A stretch of 64,000 bases of DNA from Kaistia sp. 32K (GTDB lineage: Bacteria > Pseudomonadota > Alphaproteobacteria > Rhizobiales > Kaistiaceae), in the NCBI RefSeq assembly GCF_016629525.1, contig NZ_AP024269.1, positions 1,550,001 through 1,614,000 of the forward strand, written 5' to 3'. Below, one piece after another: positions 15,631 to 25,355 of the stretch (the first letter of the stretch is position 1; every line of letters starts with the position of its first letter). A program made the position numbers and the translations under genes. Below the pieces are notes generated by a model. The model was given only the letters and a program-made list of their open reading frames with translations, was not told the origin of the DNA and made no database searches.

Positions 15631-17871
15631 CTATTCGTCGCCGAGCGCTGCGGCGCGCAGGGGCTTGTCCGTCTCGTAGGAGACCGCGTTCAGCGGCTTC
15701 AGCGGCGGTGCCGTCTCGAACAGTTTTTCGAGCGCGATCAGCCGTTCCGTTGTGTCGGCCGAGAGCGAGAGGGGCCGCTGGTCGGCGCCGCCGGTGCTGG
15801 CGATCGCCGGCGCCGGGCGGTTGCCGTCGGAGGCCGGCTCGTCGATATACGGGATCGGCTTCAGCTCGATGCCGTTATGGGCGTAGGTCATGACGCGGTT
15901 CCACGTCTGCGCCGGCAGCGAGCCGCCCGTCATCTTGTTCGACGAGGTGAAGTCGTCATTGCCGAACCAGACGCCGCCGACATAATTGCCGGTGAAGCCC
16001 ATGAACCAGGCGTCGCGATAGGCGTTGGTGGTGCCGGTCTTGCCGGCCGTCTTGATGCCCTGCAGCTTGGCGGCGCGGCCCGTGCCGCGCTCCGGCACCT
16101 GGCCGAGCATGTAGTTCATGGCGCCGACGGTCTTCTCGTCGAGCACGCGCTCGGGCGGGCCGACGTCGCGCTTGCGGTCGAAGATCACCTTGCCCTGGCT
16201 GTTGACGATCTGCGTGAAGGCATAGGGCGTCGCCTTGAAGCCGCCATTGGCGAAGACGGCATAGGCGCCGGTCATGTCGAGCACGCGCACATCGGTGGCG
16301 CCGAGCGGCAGCGACTTCGAATTCACGATGTTGGTGGTGATGCCCATCTTGTGCGCGAGATCGATGATCGTCGGCCGGCCGACCGCGCCGGCGAGGCGCA
16401 CGGCCACCGTGTTCAGCGAGTGGATCAGCGCCGTGGTCAGCTGGATCGAGCCCATGTAGCGGCCGCCATAGTTCTTGGGCGACCAGTTGCCGATCGAGAT
16501 CGGCGCGTCCAGAACGACGCTCTTCGGCGTATAGCCGTGCAGCACCGCCGCCGTGTAGACGAAGGGCTTGAACGACGAGCCGGGCTGGCGCAGCGCGTCG
16601 GTGGCGCGGTTGAACTGGCTTTCGCCATAGTCGCGGCCGCCGACCAGCGCCCGCACCGCACCGTCCGGCTCGGCGACGACCATCGCCGCCTGGCTGACGC
16701 GGTAGCGCTCGCCGGACTCGCGCAGCGCATTCTCGACCGCCTCGTCGGCCGCCTTTTCGATGTTCATGTCGACGGTCGAGCGGACGATCAGGCTGCGGTC
16801 GCCGTCCGGCACCTGCTTCTTGACCTCGTCGAAGGCCCAGTCGAGGAAATAATCGGGCGAGGTGTCGGCCGCCTTGCGGACGACGTCGGCGGGCTTGCGC
16901 CGGGCGCCCATCACCTGGCCCTCGGTCATGAAGCCGGCCTGCACCATGTTGGTGAGCACGTCGTTGGCGCGGGCGCGCGCCGCCGGCAGGTTAATGTGCG
17001 GCGCGTAGCGGGCAGGGGCCTTGTAGAGCCCGGACAGCATCGCCGCCTCGGCCAGGTTGATGTCGGTGACCTTCTTGCCGAAATAGAATTCGGACGCCGC
17101 CGCCGCGCCGAAATTGCCGCCGCCCATATAGGCGCGGTCGAGATAGAGCTGCAGGATGTCGTGCTTGGAGAGGTTGCTCTCCAGATAGAGCGCCAGGAAC
17201 GCTTCCTTGATCTTGCGGTCGAGCGTGCGCTCGTTCGACAGGAACAGGTTCTTCGCCAGCTGCTGGGTGATCGACGAGCCGCCCTGACGCACCGCGTCGT
17301 TGCGCAGGTTTTCCATCAGCGCGCGCGCCGTGCCGATGATGTCGATGCCGAAATGGGTGTAGAAGCGCCGGTCCTCGGTGGCGAGCGTCGCCTTGATCAG
17401 GCTGTCCGGCATTTCCTCCAGCGGCACCGCCTCGGAATGACGCACGCCGCGCTTGCCGATCTCGGCGCCGTAGCGGTCGAGGAAAGTGACGGAATAGTCC
17501 GATTGCGCCAGCCAGTCCTGCTTGGTCGCGTCGAAGGCCGGCAGCGCCAGCGTCAGCATCACCACCGCGCCGCCGGTGGCCATGGTCAGCCCGTCGCCGA
17601 GGAGTTCGATGGGCGCGCGCCGCCAGCCGGTCAGACGGAAATGGCGGGCGAAGCGCGACAGCGCCTCGGCGGCTTCCTTGAGCGCCGTCCAGATCCGGTA
17701 GAGCGTGCTGTCGATGAAGGCGTCGATCTCGATCAGCCGAATCCGCTCTTTCGGAGCGGGCGGCGGCGCGTGGCCGGCCTCGGGCGGAACGGGCGCGCGG
17801 CGGAACCGGTCGCGAAGCGCGCCGGTCCAGTCCGATATGCGATCCCGAAGCTTGCGCAAGGCCTGTTCCAT
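15631..17871 (-). CDS. mrcA: Penicillin-binding protein 1A (bifunctional transglycosylase/transpeptidase)
   Basis: A 746-residue class A PBP that polymerises and cross-links peptidoglycan. A cytoplasmic tail of about 90 residues precedes the membrane helix (about 91-113). The GT51 domain has Glu166 in [13 protein letters not shown] and the [12 protein letters not shown] motif. The transpeptidase has SSFK (Ser432-Lys435), SLN (485-487) and KTG (611-613). The start is ATG 17871; upstream codons to 18165 overlap the divergent YcgN-like gene and are not protein-like. The long N-terminal tail resembles other rhizobial PBP1A/1C-type proteins. Confidence 0.92.
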   Translation of the reverse strand: MEQALRKLRDRISDWTGALRDRFRRAPVPPEAGHAPPPAPKERIRLIEIDAFIDSTLYRIWTALKEAAEALSRFARHFRLTGWRRAPIELLGDGLTMATGGAVVMLTLALPAFDATKQDWLAQSDYSVTFLDRYGAEIGKRGVRHSEAVPLEEMPDSLIKATLATEDRRFYTHFGIDIIGTARALMENLRNDAVRQGGSSITQQLAKNLFLSNERTLDRKIKEAFLALYLESNLSKHDILQLYLDRAYMGGGNFGAAAASEFYFGKKVTDINLAEAAMLSGLYKAPARYAPHINLPAARARANDVLTNMVQAGFMTEGQVMGARRKPADVVRKAADTSPDYFLDWAFDEVKKQVPDGDRSLIVRSTVDMNIEKAADEAVENALRESGERYRVSQAAMVVAEPDGAVRALVGGRDYGESQFNRATDALRQPGSSFKPFVYTAAVLHGYTPKSVVLDAPISIGNWSPKNYGGRYMGSIQLTTALIHSLNTVAVRLAGAVGRPTIIDLAHKMGITTNIVNSKSLPLGATDVRVLDMTGAYAVFANGGFKATPYAFTQIVNSQGKVIFDRKRDVGPPERVLDEKTVGAMNYMLGQVPERGTGRAAKLQGIKTAGKTGTTNAYRDAWFMGFTGNYVGGVWFGNDDFTSSNKMTGGSLPAQTWNRVMTYAHNGIELKPIPYIDEPASDGNRPAPAIASTGGADQRPLSLSADTTERLIALEKLFETAPPLKPLNAVSYETDKPLRAAALGDE

Positions 17872-18007
17872 TGAGAGTCGAATGGTTCTAGAAAGCGGTC
17901 TGAAACATCGCGTTCCAGAGGGTTCTGGCCCGTCCGGAAGGCGTGGAGCGCGGATCGCCCCGAAATCGGGCCGGTTCTCGCCGATGCTGAGAGGATACGC
18001 AATCTCC

Positions 18008-18538
18008 ATGCCCTTGCAAGGAAAGGACGCGCGACCCGCCGCGGCCTCCGCGCAACACGATGCCGCAGACGAACCGCCGTTCTGGAAGCGCCTGACACTC
18101 GAGGAAATGAGCTCGGAGCAGTGGGAATCGCTCTGCGACGGCTGCGCTCGCTGCTGTTTGAACAAGCTCGAGGACTGGGATACCGGCCAGATCGTCTGGA
18201 CGGCGATCGCCTGCGAGCTGCTCGACGACGAGACCTGCCGCTGCCGCGACTATCCGAACCGGCATGATTTCGTGCCGGACTGCATCCCGCTTGACCCGCA
18301 GGCCGTGCGCACGCTGACCTGGCTGCCGCCGACCTGCGGCTACCGGCTGGTCGCCGAAGGGCACGACCTCTACTGGTGGCACCCGCTCGTCTCCGGCGAC
18401 CCGGAGACCGTGCATGAGGCCGGCATCTCCACCTCCGGCCGCACGGTGAGCGAAAGCGACATCCCGGTCGAGGAATACGAGGACTTCATCGTCGAATGGC
18501 CCGGCGAGCTGATCGAGCCGGAAAGGCCGAAGGGGTAG
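18008..18538 (+). CDS. YcgN/UPF0260-family cysteine-cluster protein
   Basis: A 176-residue protein of the UPF0260 (YcgN) group, small cytoplasmic proteins with conserved cysteines thought to bind metal or an Fe-S cluster. The motif is [15 protein letters not shown], followed by [15 protein letters not shown] and PDCIPL. The family core begins near [16 protein letters not shown] 18008 is the best-placed start, though an ATG at 17984 is also in frame. It is divergent from mrcA. The function of the family is not established. Confidence 0.88.
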   Translation: MPLQGKDARPAAASAQHDAADEPPFWKRLTLEEMSSEQWESLCDGCARCCLNKLEDWDTGQIVWTAIACELLDDETCRCRDYPNRHDFVPDCIPLDPQAVRTLTWLPPTCGYRLVAEGHDLYWWHPLVSGDPETVHEAGISTSGRTVSESDIPVEEYEDFIVEWPGELIEPERPKG

Positions 18539-18544
18539 GGCAGA

Positions 18545-18675
18545 CCCTCACCCCAACTCTCTCCCGCGAGCGGGAGAGGGAGCTCGCCTGCGCCTGTTGA
18601 GGGGTAGCGCCAGGTCGATGCGACGCGCCGGCCGAAAAGCCCTCGCCCGCTCGCGGGAGAGGGTTGGGGTGAGGG
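18545..18675. repeat. Family C palindromic repeat
   Basis: CCCTCACCCCAACTCTCTCC with a GCGAGCGGGAGAGG hairpin on the left and the inverted form CTCGCGGGAGAGGGTTGGGG on the right, ending GTGAGGG. A second copy lies at 44441 inside the GTA cluster. Together with two family A copies it fills the 516-base gap to the AraC gene. Confidence 0.8.
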
Positions 18676-18725
18676 GCTTGCCTGCCTGCCTTGCCGCGCC
18701 GGCGCCTTGCCCGCCCCACGCTCGC

Positions 18726-18828
18726 CGTCATCCCGGGCTTGACCCGGGATCCATTTCCGCGGGGTTGCTGACCGTACGAACCTCCCGAGGGCGCGGCTGG
18801 ATGGATCCCCGCCTGCGCGGGGATGACG
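18726..18828. repeat. Family A palindromic repeat, copy 1
   Basis: Left arm CGTCATCCCGGGCTTGACC continuing CGGGATCCAT; right arm ATGGATCCCCGCC followed by GCGGGGATGACG. The middle carries the conserved pattern GGGTTG, GGCTG. Both ends are inverted CGTCAT/ATGACG with a hairpin in each arm. Confidence 0.85.
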
Positions 18829-18892
18829 GGGAGGTGGTGTGTCGGCATTGTCCGGCGGGTGCCGTTCGGGGCGCCTTGCCCCCCACGCTCGC

Positions 18893-18995
18893 CGTCATCC
18901 CGGCCTTCGAGCCGGGATCCATTCAGCCGGGTTGCCGGCCGCATAAACCTCCCCAGGCTTCGCCTGCATGGATCCCTGCTTTCGCGGGGATGACG
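18893..18995. repeat. Family A palindromic repeat, copy 2
   Basis: Left arm CGTCATCCCGGCCTTCGAG with CCGGGATCCAT; right arm ATGGATCCCTGCTTTCGCG with GGGATGACG. It lies 65 bases after copy 1 in the same orientation. Confidence 0.85.
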
Positions 18996-19054
18996 GCGGA
19001 GGGTGTCACGGCCGCGTAGGGATGACGGGGAGGGGCACGGCCGACGACGGCGAC

Positions 19055-19948
19055 CTACCCACCCACCCGGAACCGCCGCCTGTACTCCCTCGGCGTCACG
19101 CCGCGCTGTGCCTTGAACTGGCGGTTGAAGTGGGCGAGCGAGTCGTAGCCGGCGTCCGCCGCGATCACCGCGATCGGCTTGCCGCCGCCCGACAGCATGG
19201 CGCAGGCGGCGCCGATGCGGATCTTTGCCAGATAGCTCGTCACGCTCTGCCCGGTCTGGCGCACGAACAGCCGGTGCAGGCCGGACGGGCTCAGCGCCGC
19301 GATGTCGGCCAGCGCATCGAGGCTGAGCCGCTCGGCATAGCGGCGGTGCAGGTGCTCGAGCACCCGGTCGACGCGGCCGCGATCGGCCTGGCGCTCCGGC
19401 GCTGCGGCGGGAAGTGCCAGCGGCGAGGCGAGCGGCTCGGCCGCCGGGTCACGGGCGAGAAGCGCCAGCACGCGGAGGAGTTCGATCAGCCGCTCCTCCG
19501 GGCCGAGCCCGAACAGCGCCTCGATCATCGGGCGAACTTCCCGCGCGGCTTCCTCCGAGAATTTCAGCCCCGTGCGGGCGCGCGCCAGCATCTCGGCAAC
19601 CGTGCGGAACTCGGTGAACACGCCGCCGAGCGGCGTCGTCCATTGCGGCAGGAACCACATCACCAGCGCGACATGCGGGCGGGCGAGATCGACCTTGTCG
19701 GCCGAACACCAGCTATGCGGCAGGTTGGGGCCGACCAGCACGAGGTCGCCATCGTCATAGGCGCCGATATGGTCGCCGATGAAGCGCTGGCCGCGCGAAT
19801 TCAGCGTCAGCGTCAGCTCGAACTCGGGATGGTGATGCCACTGGAATGGGATCTCGTCGTCGAGGCGGCGGTTCAGCGTCGCCCAGGACGCGCCCTCCGG
19901 CACCGCCAGTCTCTCGAGAAACGGCCTCATTCTGGTCTCCCGGTCCAT
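19055..19948 (-). CDS. AraC-family regulator with N-terminal cupin domain
   Basis: A 297-residue regulator. The N-terminal cupin-like sensor domain has FQWHHHPEFELTL and PNLPHSW. The C-terminal 95 residues hold two HTH motifs (LDALADIAALSPSGLHRLF and AVIAADAGYDSLAHFNRQFK) and the AraC signature GVTPREYRRRF. It is divergent from the dioxygenase gene at 20066, which it probably controls. The His-rich sensor suggests a sugar or small organic ligand. ATG 19948 or 19930 may be the start. Confidence 0.9.
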   Translation of the reverse strand: MDRETRMRPFLERLAVPEGASWATLNRRLDDEIPFQWHHHPEFELTLTLNSRGQRFIGDHIGAYDDGDLVLVGPNLPHSWCSADKVDLARPHVALVMWFLPQWTTPLGGVFTEFRTVAEMLARARTGLKFSEEAAREVRPMIEALFGLGPEERLIELLRVLALLARDPAAEPLASPLALPAAAPERQADRGRVDRVLEHLHRRYAERLSLDALADIAALSPSGLHRLFVRQTGQSVTSYLAKIRIGAACAMLSGGGKPIAVIAADAGYDSLAHFNRQFKAQRGVTPREYRRRFRVGG

Positions 19949-20065
19949 TGTGACGCTGGAATAGTATCAGTCTTCGCCGGGATCGGCGAACATGGCATCG
20001 GGCGCGGCGCTATTCTTTTTCTCAGGAACCGTCCTGTCGGGACGGGTGAGGAGAGGGAGGACAAG

Positions 20066-21022
20066 ATGACCATGGCCGCCGGAATGGGCACTGCGCCAAT
20101 GCGCGACAGCCACCCGACCACGCAGCAGGAGACGCAGCTCAAGGACATCCAGAAGACGCTGCCGCTGCGCGTGCTGAGCGAGGCGGACTGGCAGCATTGG
20201 ATCACGCGCGGCTACGTCATCGTCCGCCAGGCGGTGCCGGCAGCAAACGTCGAGCGGCTGGTCGAGACGCTCTGGCGCTTCGACGAGAAGGACTCGGCCG
20301 ATCCTGCGACCTGGTACGCGCCGCAGCGCCGCGACCATCTGATGAAGGAGCTGAACGGCACCGGCATGCTGGAGATCTACAATCACCAGCATCTCTGGGA
20401 CAATCGCCAGCAGAACCGGGTCTATGACGCCTTCGTCGACATCTGGGACCGAGAAGACCTTTGGGTGACGATCGACCGCGCCAATCTGAACCCGCCGAAG
20501 AAGGTGAAGGGCAACCCGAACGGCTTCATCCACTGGGACGCCGACACCTCGCTCGTCCCCCCGCCGATTGGCGTGCAGGGCGTGTTGAGCCTGAAGAAGC
20601 AGGACGGCGACGTCGGCGGCTTCCAGTGCATTCCGGAGCTGTTCGCCGGCTTCGACGACTGGGTGAAGACGCAGCCGGACGATCGCGACCCGATGCATCC
20701 GGACACGGCCGGGCTCTCGATCACGAATATCGACATGGAGGCGGGCGACCTGCTGATCTTCAACTCGCTGCTCGCCCATGGCGTTCGCCCCAACCATTCG
20801 GACGGCCGCGTCCGCATGGCGCAGTACATCTCCATGCATCCGGCCGAGGAGGCGAACCTCGCCGAGCGCACCGAGCGCATCCGCCTCTGGCGCGAGCGCG
20901 ACCACCCGAAGCGCGACGCCTTCCCGGGCGATCCGCGCGAATGGGAGAGGCACAACGCCGAGACAGCGAAGCTGACGGAGCTCGGCGAGAAACTGCTCGG
21001 GCTGAGGAGTTGGCGGGAGTAG
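20066..21022 (+). CDS. Phytanoyl-CoA dioxygenase-family Fe(II)/2-oxoglutarate oxygenase
   Basis: A 318-residue oxygenase of the PhyH family. The metal ligands are His156 and Asp158 (FIHWDAD) and His238 (LLAHGVRPNHS), and an Arg shortly after (GRVR) would bind 2-oxoglutarate. GGGAGG precedes ATG 20066. Bacterial members hydroxylate varied small molecules, so the substrate cannot be named. The divergent cupin-AraC gene suggests induction by a carbon source or signal. The longer open frame reaching back to 18968 runs through repeats and the AraC gene and is not coding. Confidence 0.88.
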   Translation: MTMAAGMGTAPMRDSHPTTQQETQLKDIQKTLPLRVLSEADWQHWITRGYVIVRQAVPAANVERLVETLWRFDEKDSADPATWYAPQRRDHLMKELNGTGMLEIYNHQHLWDNRQQNRVYDAFVDIWDREDLWVTIDRANLNPPKKVKGNPNGFIHWDADTSLVPPPIGVQGVLSLKKQDGDVGGFQCIPELFAGFDDWVKTQPDDRDPMHPDTAGLSITNIDMEAGDLLIFNSLLAHGVRPNHSDGRVRMAQYISMHPAEEANLAERTERIRLWRERDHPKRDAFPGDPREWERHNAETAKLTELGEKLLGLRSWRE

Positions 21023-21068
21023 GGGCGTCTCGGTCGTTGGCGCGACAGCGTGCCCGCCCCACGCTCGC

Positions 21069-21172
21069 CGTCATCCCCGGGCTTGACCCGGGATCCATTT
21101 CCGCCGGGTTGTTGGCCGTGCGGGCCTCCCGATGGCGCGGCTGCGTGGATCCCCGCTTTCGCAGGGATGACG
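21069..21172. repeat. Family A palindromic repeat, copy 3
   Basis: Left arm CGTCATCCCCGGGCTTGACC; right arm GGATCCCCGCTTTCGCAGG then GATGACG. It lies in the 447-base gap between the dioxygenase and aldo/keto reductase genes; nothing else is recognisable in the gap. Confidence 0.82.
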
Positions 21173-21469
21173 GCGAGGGTGTTGCGCCGGCCTTGCCTTC
21201 TTGCCCGCGCCCTTCGCGAGGCCCACCCCGCCCACACCCGCCGCTTGCCCAATTTCACGCGTCCGTGAACGATTGGTCCTTTTCAATCCGCGCGGGGTCT
21301 CCCATCTCTCGGAAGCCCTTCCCAGGGGTGTTCGACGCCCGTCGCGGTGCCGCCAAGCCGGTGCCGCCGCCTTTTCATCGCGGGGCGCGGAGGATCTACT
21401 CGACCCATGGCCGGATGCGCGCGCCGCTCGCGCGCGATGCGTCCGGCTCCATCATCGAAGGACGAGACA

Positions 21470-22342
21470 ATGCCCAATGACATCTCAGCCGCGGCTTCCG
21501 GTCAGTTCCTGATTGGCGGCGACCTGGCCGTCAACCGGCTCGGCTTCGGCGCCATGCGGATCACCGGGCCCGGCATCTGGGGCGACCCACAGGACATCGC
21601 CGAGGCGGAGCGCACGCTGAAGCGCGTTCCCGAGCTCGACATCGACCTGATCGACACGGCCGACAGCTACGGCCCGTTCGTCAGCGAGGACCTGATCGCC
21701 GACGTCCTCTATCCCTACAAGAACCTCGTCATCGCCACCAAGGGCGCGCTGACCCGGCATGGCCCGAACATCTGGCAGGTGGTCGGCCGGCCGGAATATC
21801 TGCGCCAGACGGTGCTGATGAGCCTGCGCCGGCTGAAGATCGACCGCATCGATCTCTGGCAATTGCACCGGATCGATCCGCGCGTGCCGCGCGACGAGCA
21901 GTTCGGCGTCATCGCCGATATGCAGAAGGAAGGGCTGATCCGCCATGTCGGCCTCTCCGAGGTCTCGGTCGAGGAGATCCAGGCGGCCGAGAAGTTCTTC
22001 CCCGTCACCACGGTGCAGAACCAGTACAACCTCGTCGATCGCAAGAGCGAGGCCGTGCTCGACTATGCCGAGGCCAACCAGATCGGCTTCATCCCGTGGG
22101 CGCCGCTCGCCTCCGGCGATCTTGCCCGGCCGGGCTCGGCGCTGACCACGATCGCCGGCAAGCTCGGCGCGACGCCGAGCCAGGTGGCGCTCGCCTGGCT
22201 GCTGAAGCGCTCGAAGGTGATGCTGCCGATCCCCGGAACCGGCAGCGTGAAGCATCTGGAAGAGAACACGGCCGCCGCGTCGATCGAGCTTTCCGACGCG
22301 GAGTTCACCGCCCTCGACACGGAGGCGCGCCGCGCGGCGTAG
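21470..22342 (+). CDS. Aldo/keto reductase
   Basis: A 290-residue NADPH-dependent TIM-barrel reductase. The catalytic tetrad is visible as Asp and Tyr in LIDTADSYG, Lys in VIATKGAL and His in WQLHRID. The C-terminal NADPH site has [17 protein letters not shown] 21470 follows GAAGGACGAG; upstream codons to 21347 are not family-like. It belongs to the YajO/oxidoreductase-like subgroup and its substrate is unknown. It stands alone between repeats. Confidence 0.9.
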   Translation: MPNDISAAASGQFLIGGDLAVNRLGFGAMRITGPGIWGDPQDIAEAERTLKRVPELDIDLIDTADSYGPFVSEDLIADVLYPYKNLVIATKGALTRHGPNIWQVVGRPEYLRQTVLMSLRRLKIDRIDLWQLHRIDPRVPRDEQFGVIADMQKEGLIRHVGLSEVSVEEIQAAEKFFPVTTVQNQYNLVDRKSEAVLDYAEANQIGFIPWAPLASGDLARPGSALTTIAGKLGATPSQVALAWLLKRSKVMLPIPGTGSVKHLEENTAAASIELSDAEFTALDTEARRAA

Positions 22343-22428
22343 CTTTGACATGATACCCGCCGGCCGCGGCGTTTTTCGTGGCCGGCGGATTTCCTCGACC
22401 TTGTGGCGCTAGCCCAGCCCCCACTCGC

Positions 22429-22567
22429 CGTCATCCCGGGCTTGACCCGGGATCCATTCAGCCGGGTTGTCGGTCGATGGGTCTTGGGCCTGGCTGGACA
22501 ATCGGAAGGCCGAGCAGTTCTCCCGATGCCTCAGCTGTATGGGTCCCGGGTCAAGCCCGGGATGACG
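22429..22567. repeat. Family A palindromic repeat, copy 4 (long form)
   Basis: Both arms are of the CCCGGGCTTGACCCGGG type: CGTCATCCCGGGCTTGACCC at the left and GGGTCAAGCCCGGGATGACG at the right. The centre is about 35 bases longer than in other copies. This symmetric version differs from the usual one with two unlike arms. Confidence 0.85.
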
Positions 22568-22620
22568 GCGAGCTTGTATTGGCGCGGCACTCGATCCTGT
22601 CAGAGGACGGAGGCTTCTTT

Positions 22621-22744
22621 CACCTCTCCCATGGGGAGAGGTCGGAGCGAAGCTCCGGGTGAGGGGGTAGGGACCCCATCCGGTGAGGCCGCAACCCCTC
22701 ACCCGCCGGCCTGCGGCCGTCGACCTCTCCCCATGGGAGAGGTG
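22621..22744. repeat. Family B palindromic repeat, copy 1
   Basis: CACCTCTCCCATGGGGAGAG at the left pairs with CTCTCCCCATGGGAGAGGTG at the right. Inside are GGTCGGAGCGAAGCTCCGGG, TGAGGGGGTAGGG and CAACCCCTCACCCGCCGGCC. The same element recurs at 35522 and, inside a coding sequence, at 42467. Confidence 0.88.
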
Positions 22745-22780
22745 AGGACGCTGCCTGCGCGGGATACGGCGGTGGGGGGC

Positions 22781-24760
22781 TCAATCCGGCAGGCTGAACG
22801 CCACGATCTCGTCCGATACCCTCGGCGTCAGGATCGAATTGCCGCCGACGGTGAAGACGACATATTGCTTGCCCTTGTAGTCGTAGACCGCCGGCATCGC
22901 GACGGCGGGGGCCTCGACCAGCGCCTTCCAGAGCACCTCGCCGGTCTTCAAGTCGATGGCGCGGACGCGCGAATCCATCGAGGCGCCGATGAAGACCACG
23001 CCCGTCGCGGTGATGACCGGGGCGCCGATGGTGATCGTCCCCCAGGATTCCGGCATGTAGAAGCCCCATTTCTGGATCTGGCCGAACGGCTTGTTCCAGA
23101 GCTGGGCGCCGGTCTTCAAATCATAGGCGGCGAGCGTGCCGTAGGGCGGCTTCCAGCACGGCATGCCGATCGGGTTCAGAAACGTGTTCAGATTCATGCC
23201 GTAGGGGCCGCCGGTCTGCGGAAACAGCCCGCCGGTCTCGGAGCCGCCGCTGACCGCCTTGTCGAAATCGGCACGGGTCATCAGCTGGTAGGTCTGCACG
23301 GCGCTGGAGGAATTGACGACGAAGGTCTGCGAGCGCGGATCGAGCGCGCCGCCGCCCCATTCCGTGCCGCCGATCGTGCCCGGATAGACCAGCGAGCCCT
23401 GCAGGCTCGGCGGGGTGAAGCGGCCCTGGTCGACGAGCGATTTCGCCGTGCGGCTGCAATAGCCGAGGCTCGCCCAGTCGGCGAGATCGTAGACGCCCGG
23501 CCACTTGTCCGGCACCACCGGTTTCGGCAGGTCGACGAAGGGCTGGGTCGGCGAGGCATGCTCGCCCGGCACGGTCGAGGCCGGAACCGGCTTCTCCACC
23601 ATCGGATAGATCGGCTCGCCCGTGGTGCGGTCGAGGATGTAGAGGAAGCCCTGCTTCGAGGTCTGGATCAAGGCGGGGATGGTCTTGCCGTCCTTTTCGA
23701 GGTCGAACAGGGTCGGCGCGGCGTTGGTGTCGAGGTCCCAGATGTCGTGATGCACGAGCTGCCGGCTCCACAGCATCTTGCCGGTCGGGATGTCGAGGGC
23801 CGTCACCGAGGTGATCACCTCGAGCCCCGCCGGAATGTCGCCGCCATAGAAATTGGGGCTCGGCGAGGAGACGGGGATGTAGAGGATCTGCCGTTCCGGA
23901 TCGACCGACATCGAGGCCCAGACATTGGCCGTGCCGGTCTTGTCGATGACTTCAGGCGGCAGCGAGTGGAACTCCCAGCGCACGGCGCCGGTGCGCGCGT
24001 CGAGCGCGAAGATGGTGCCGGGGCTGTCGACCGTCTGGTCCCAGTCCTTGCCGGCCCAGCCGAGCAGCAGATAGTCCTTGAACACGGTCGGCGGCTGCAG
24101 CAGCGATAGCGGCCATTTGGCGTTCTGGGTGTTGTAGACGTTGATGTCGAGCACGCCCGCCTTGCCAAAATCGGCGCAGGGCTTGCCGGTATCGGCGTCG
24201 ACGGCGTGCAGCTTGGCGTCCATCGTGCCGATATAGATGCGCTTGTCGCAGGCCTTGCCGGCGACGGGATTGTCGGCCTGCCAATAGGCGACGCCGCGGT
24301 TTTTCAGGTCCGGCTGCGTCAACGCCTTCAGCTCGCCCTTGCTGTCATAGGTCCATTTGACCTTGCCGGTATCCGGCTCGATCGCGAAGATCCGGTAGAA
24401 CGGCGTGCCGAGATAGACGGTATTGTTGACGAAGAGCGGCGTCGCCGACCAGACCGAGGGCGGCGTCACGCCGGAGCCGTCCGACATGTCGCCGGTATGT
24501 ACCTTCCACGCGACCTTCAAATCTTTGACGTTGGCCGGCGTGATCTGGGTCAGCGGCGAGAATTTCTGGGCCTTGAGATCGCCGTTGAAGGTCGACCATT
24601 CGTTCTGCGTCGCGCCAGGGGCTGCATTATTGGCTGCATTCTTGGCGGCATCCTGCGCGGCGGCGGGGCCGCCGGCGAGGCAGAGTGCCGCGAGGACGGC
24701 CAGCGGCGTCAGAAGGCGCCGGGCGCCCGGTCGGGAGAGACGAAGTTCGGTCCGCTGCAT
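22781..24760 (-). CDS. Periplasmic PQQ-dependent quinoprotein dehydrogenase
   Basis: A 659-residue beta-propeller dehydrogenase with a signal peptide (cut near AAA-QD). Blade-type repeats such as GKVKWTYDS, AVRWEFHSL and GEVLWKAL are visible. It resembles the catalytic part of membrane-bound glucose/quinate-type PQQ dehydrogenases (LVHHDIWDLDTNAAPTL, GGALDPRSQTFVVNSS). These oxidise sugars, polyols or quinate in the periplasm and pass electrons to ubiquinone. The classical N-terminal membrane domain is missing, but a four-helix membrane protein is encoded 44 bases upstream in the same operon. ATG 24760 is the start; the longer frame to 25147 overlaps that gene. Substrate is unproven. Confidence 0.88.
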   Translation of the reverse strand: MQRTELRLSRPGARRLLTPLAVLAALCLAGGPAAAQDAAKNAANNAAPGATQNEWSTFNGDLKAQKFSPLTQITPANVKDLKVAWKVHTGDMSDGSGVTPPSVWSATPLFVNNTVYLGTPFYRIFAIEPDTGKVKWTYDSKGELKALTQPDLKNRGVAYWQADNPVAGKACDKRIYIGTMDAKLHAVDADTGKPCADFGKAGVLDINVYNTQNAKWPLSLLQPPTVFKDYLLLGWAGKDWDQTVDSPGTIFALDARTGAVRWEFHSLPPEVIDKTGTANVWASMSVDPERQILYIPVSSPSPNFYGGDIPAGLEVITSVTALDIPTGKMLWSRQLVHHDIWDLDTNAAPTLFDLEKDGKTIPALIQTSKQGFLYILDRTTGEPIYPMVEKPVPASTVPGEHASPTQPFVDLPKPVVPDKWPGVYDLADWASLGYCSRTAKSLVDQGRFTPPSLQGSLVYPGTIGGTEWGGGALDPRSQTFVVNSSSAVQTYQLMTRADFDKAVSGGSETGGLFPQTGGPYGMNLNTFLNPIGMPCWKPPYGTLAAYDLKTGAQLWNKPFGQIQKWGFYMPESWGTITIGAPVITATGVVFIGASMDSRVRAIDLKTGEVLWKALVEAPAVAMPAVYDYKGKQYVVFTVGGNSILTPRVSDEIVAFSLPD

Positions 24761-24804
24761 GATCTCGGCCCTTCGACATCGGATGAGGTGAGTTTGCGCT
24801 GTCG

Positions 24805-25194
24805 TCAGCGGCTCCGCCGGCCGGCGACGTGCAGGATCCAGCCGACGAGGGCGGCCAGCATGAGGAGCAGCAGGGCCTGGCTTTCGAGCAGATAGGCGGC
24901 GAAGCCGGTGCCGAGGATGTCGACGAGACACCCGATGACCAGGAACCAGCGCAGGAACGCCCCCGGCCGCGCGCGGGCGAGGATCACCGCCGCCACCAGC
25001 AGGATCGCCGTCGAGACGATGACGAGGATGGTGCCGGGCTCGCCGGCGATGCCGCTGTCGCGATTGAAATAGTTGAGGATCGAGACGATCAGGCCGGCGA
25101 GCGCCGCCAGCGCCATGATCCAGGCGCCGAGCGGGCGGACGCCCCATGTCGCGCCGCGTCGATCGACGGTTTCGATGCCAGTCGTGCTGCTCAT
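24805..25194 (-). CDS. Small four-helix membrane protein, likely anchor of the PQQ dehydrogenase
   Basis: A 129-residue integral membrane protein with four helices (about residues 24-44, 53-73, 83-103, 106-124) and no soluble domain. ATG 25194 has GGGGGA at the right distance; ATG 25209 does not. It is just upstream of the PQQ dehydrogenase, co-oriented. Membrane glucose dehydrogenases have a five-helix N-terminal anchor fused to the propeller, so a detached anchor or quinone-site subunit is a reasonable inference. I recognise no Pfam family. Confidence 0.75.
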   Translation of the reverse strand: MSSTTGIETVDRRGATWGVRPLGAWIMALAALAGLIVSILNYFNRDSGIAGEPGTILVIVSTAILLVAAVILARARPGAFLRWFLVIGCLVDILGTGFAAYLLESQALLLLMLAALVGWILHVAGRRSR

Positions 25195-25355
25195 CCAGTC
25201 CCCCGACATACAGAAGGGTCCGGCGCGGTCAGCCGGATGTGACCTGCCGGAAGACTAAACCATAAGTAGCTCGCCGACAGTCCCCTTATGGTTCACATTG
25301 ACGGCATCGCCCGGCGCGTCGCGCCGGTTCGGACCGATCGTCGAATGAGGACGCC

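Noticed and set aside
15877..17874. Long plus-strand open frame (665 residues) opposite PBP1A
   Set aside because: All PBP1A catalytic motifs are on the minus strand; the plus frame is low-complexity Arg/His/Ala-rich and mirrors codon bias.
18600..19020. Small frames encoding MDPGSSPGMT- or MDPRLREDDG-like peptides, here and near other family A copies
   Set aside because: These are translations of family A palindromic repeats and recur wherever a copy lies; they are not genes.
18968..20065. N-terminal extension of the dioxygenase frame to 18968
   Set aside because: It crosses repeat DNA and the whole AraC gene in antisense; ATG 20066 has a good ribosome site and the family N-terminus.
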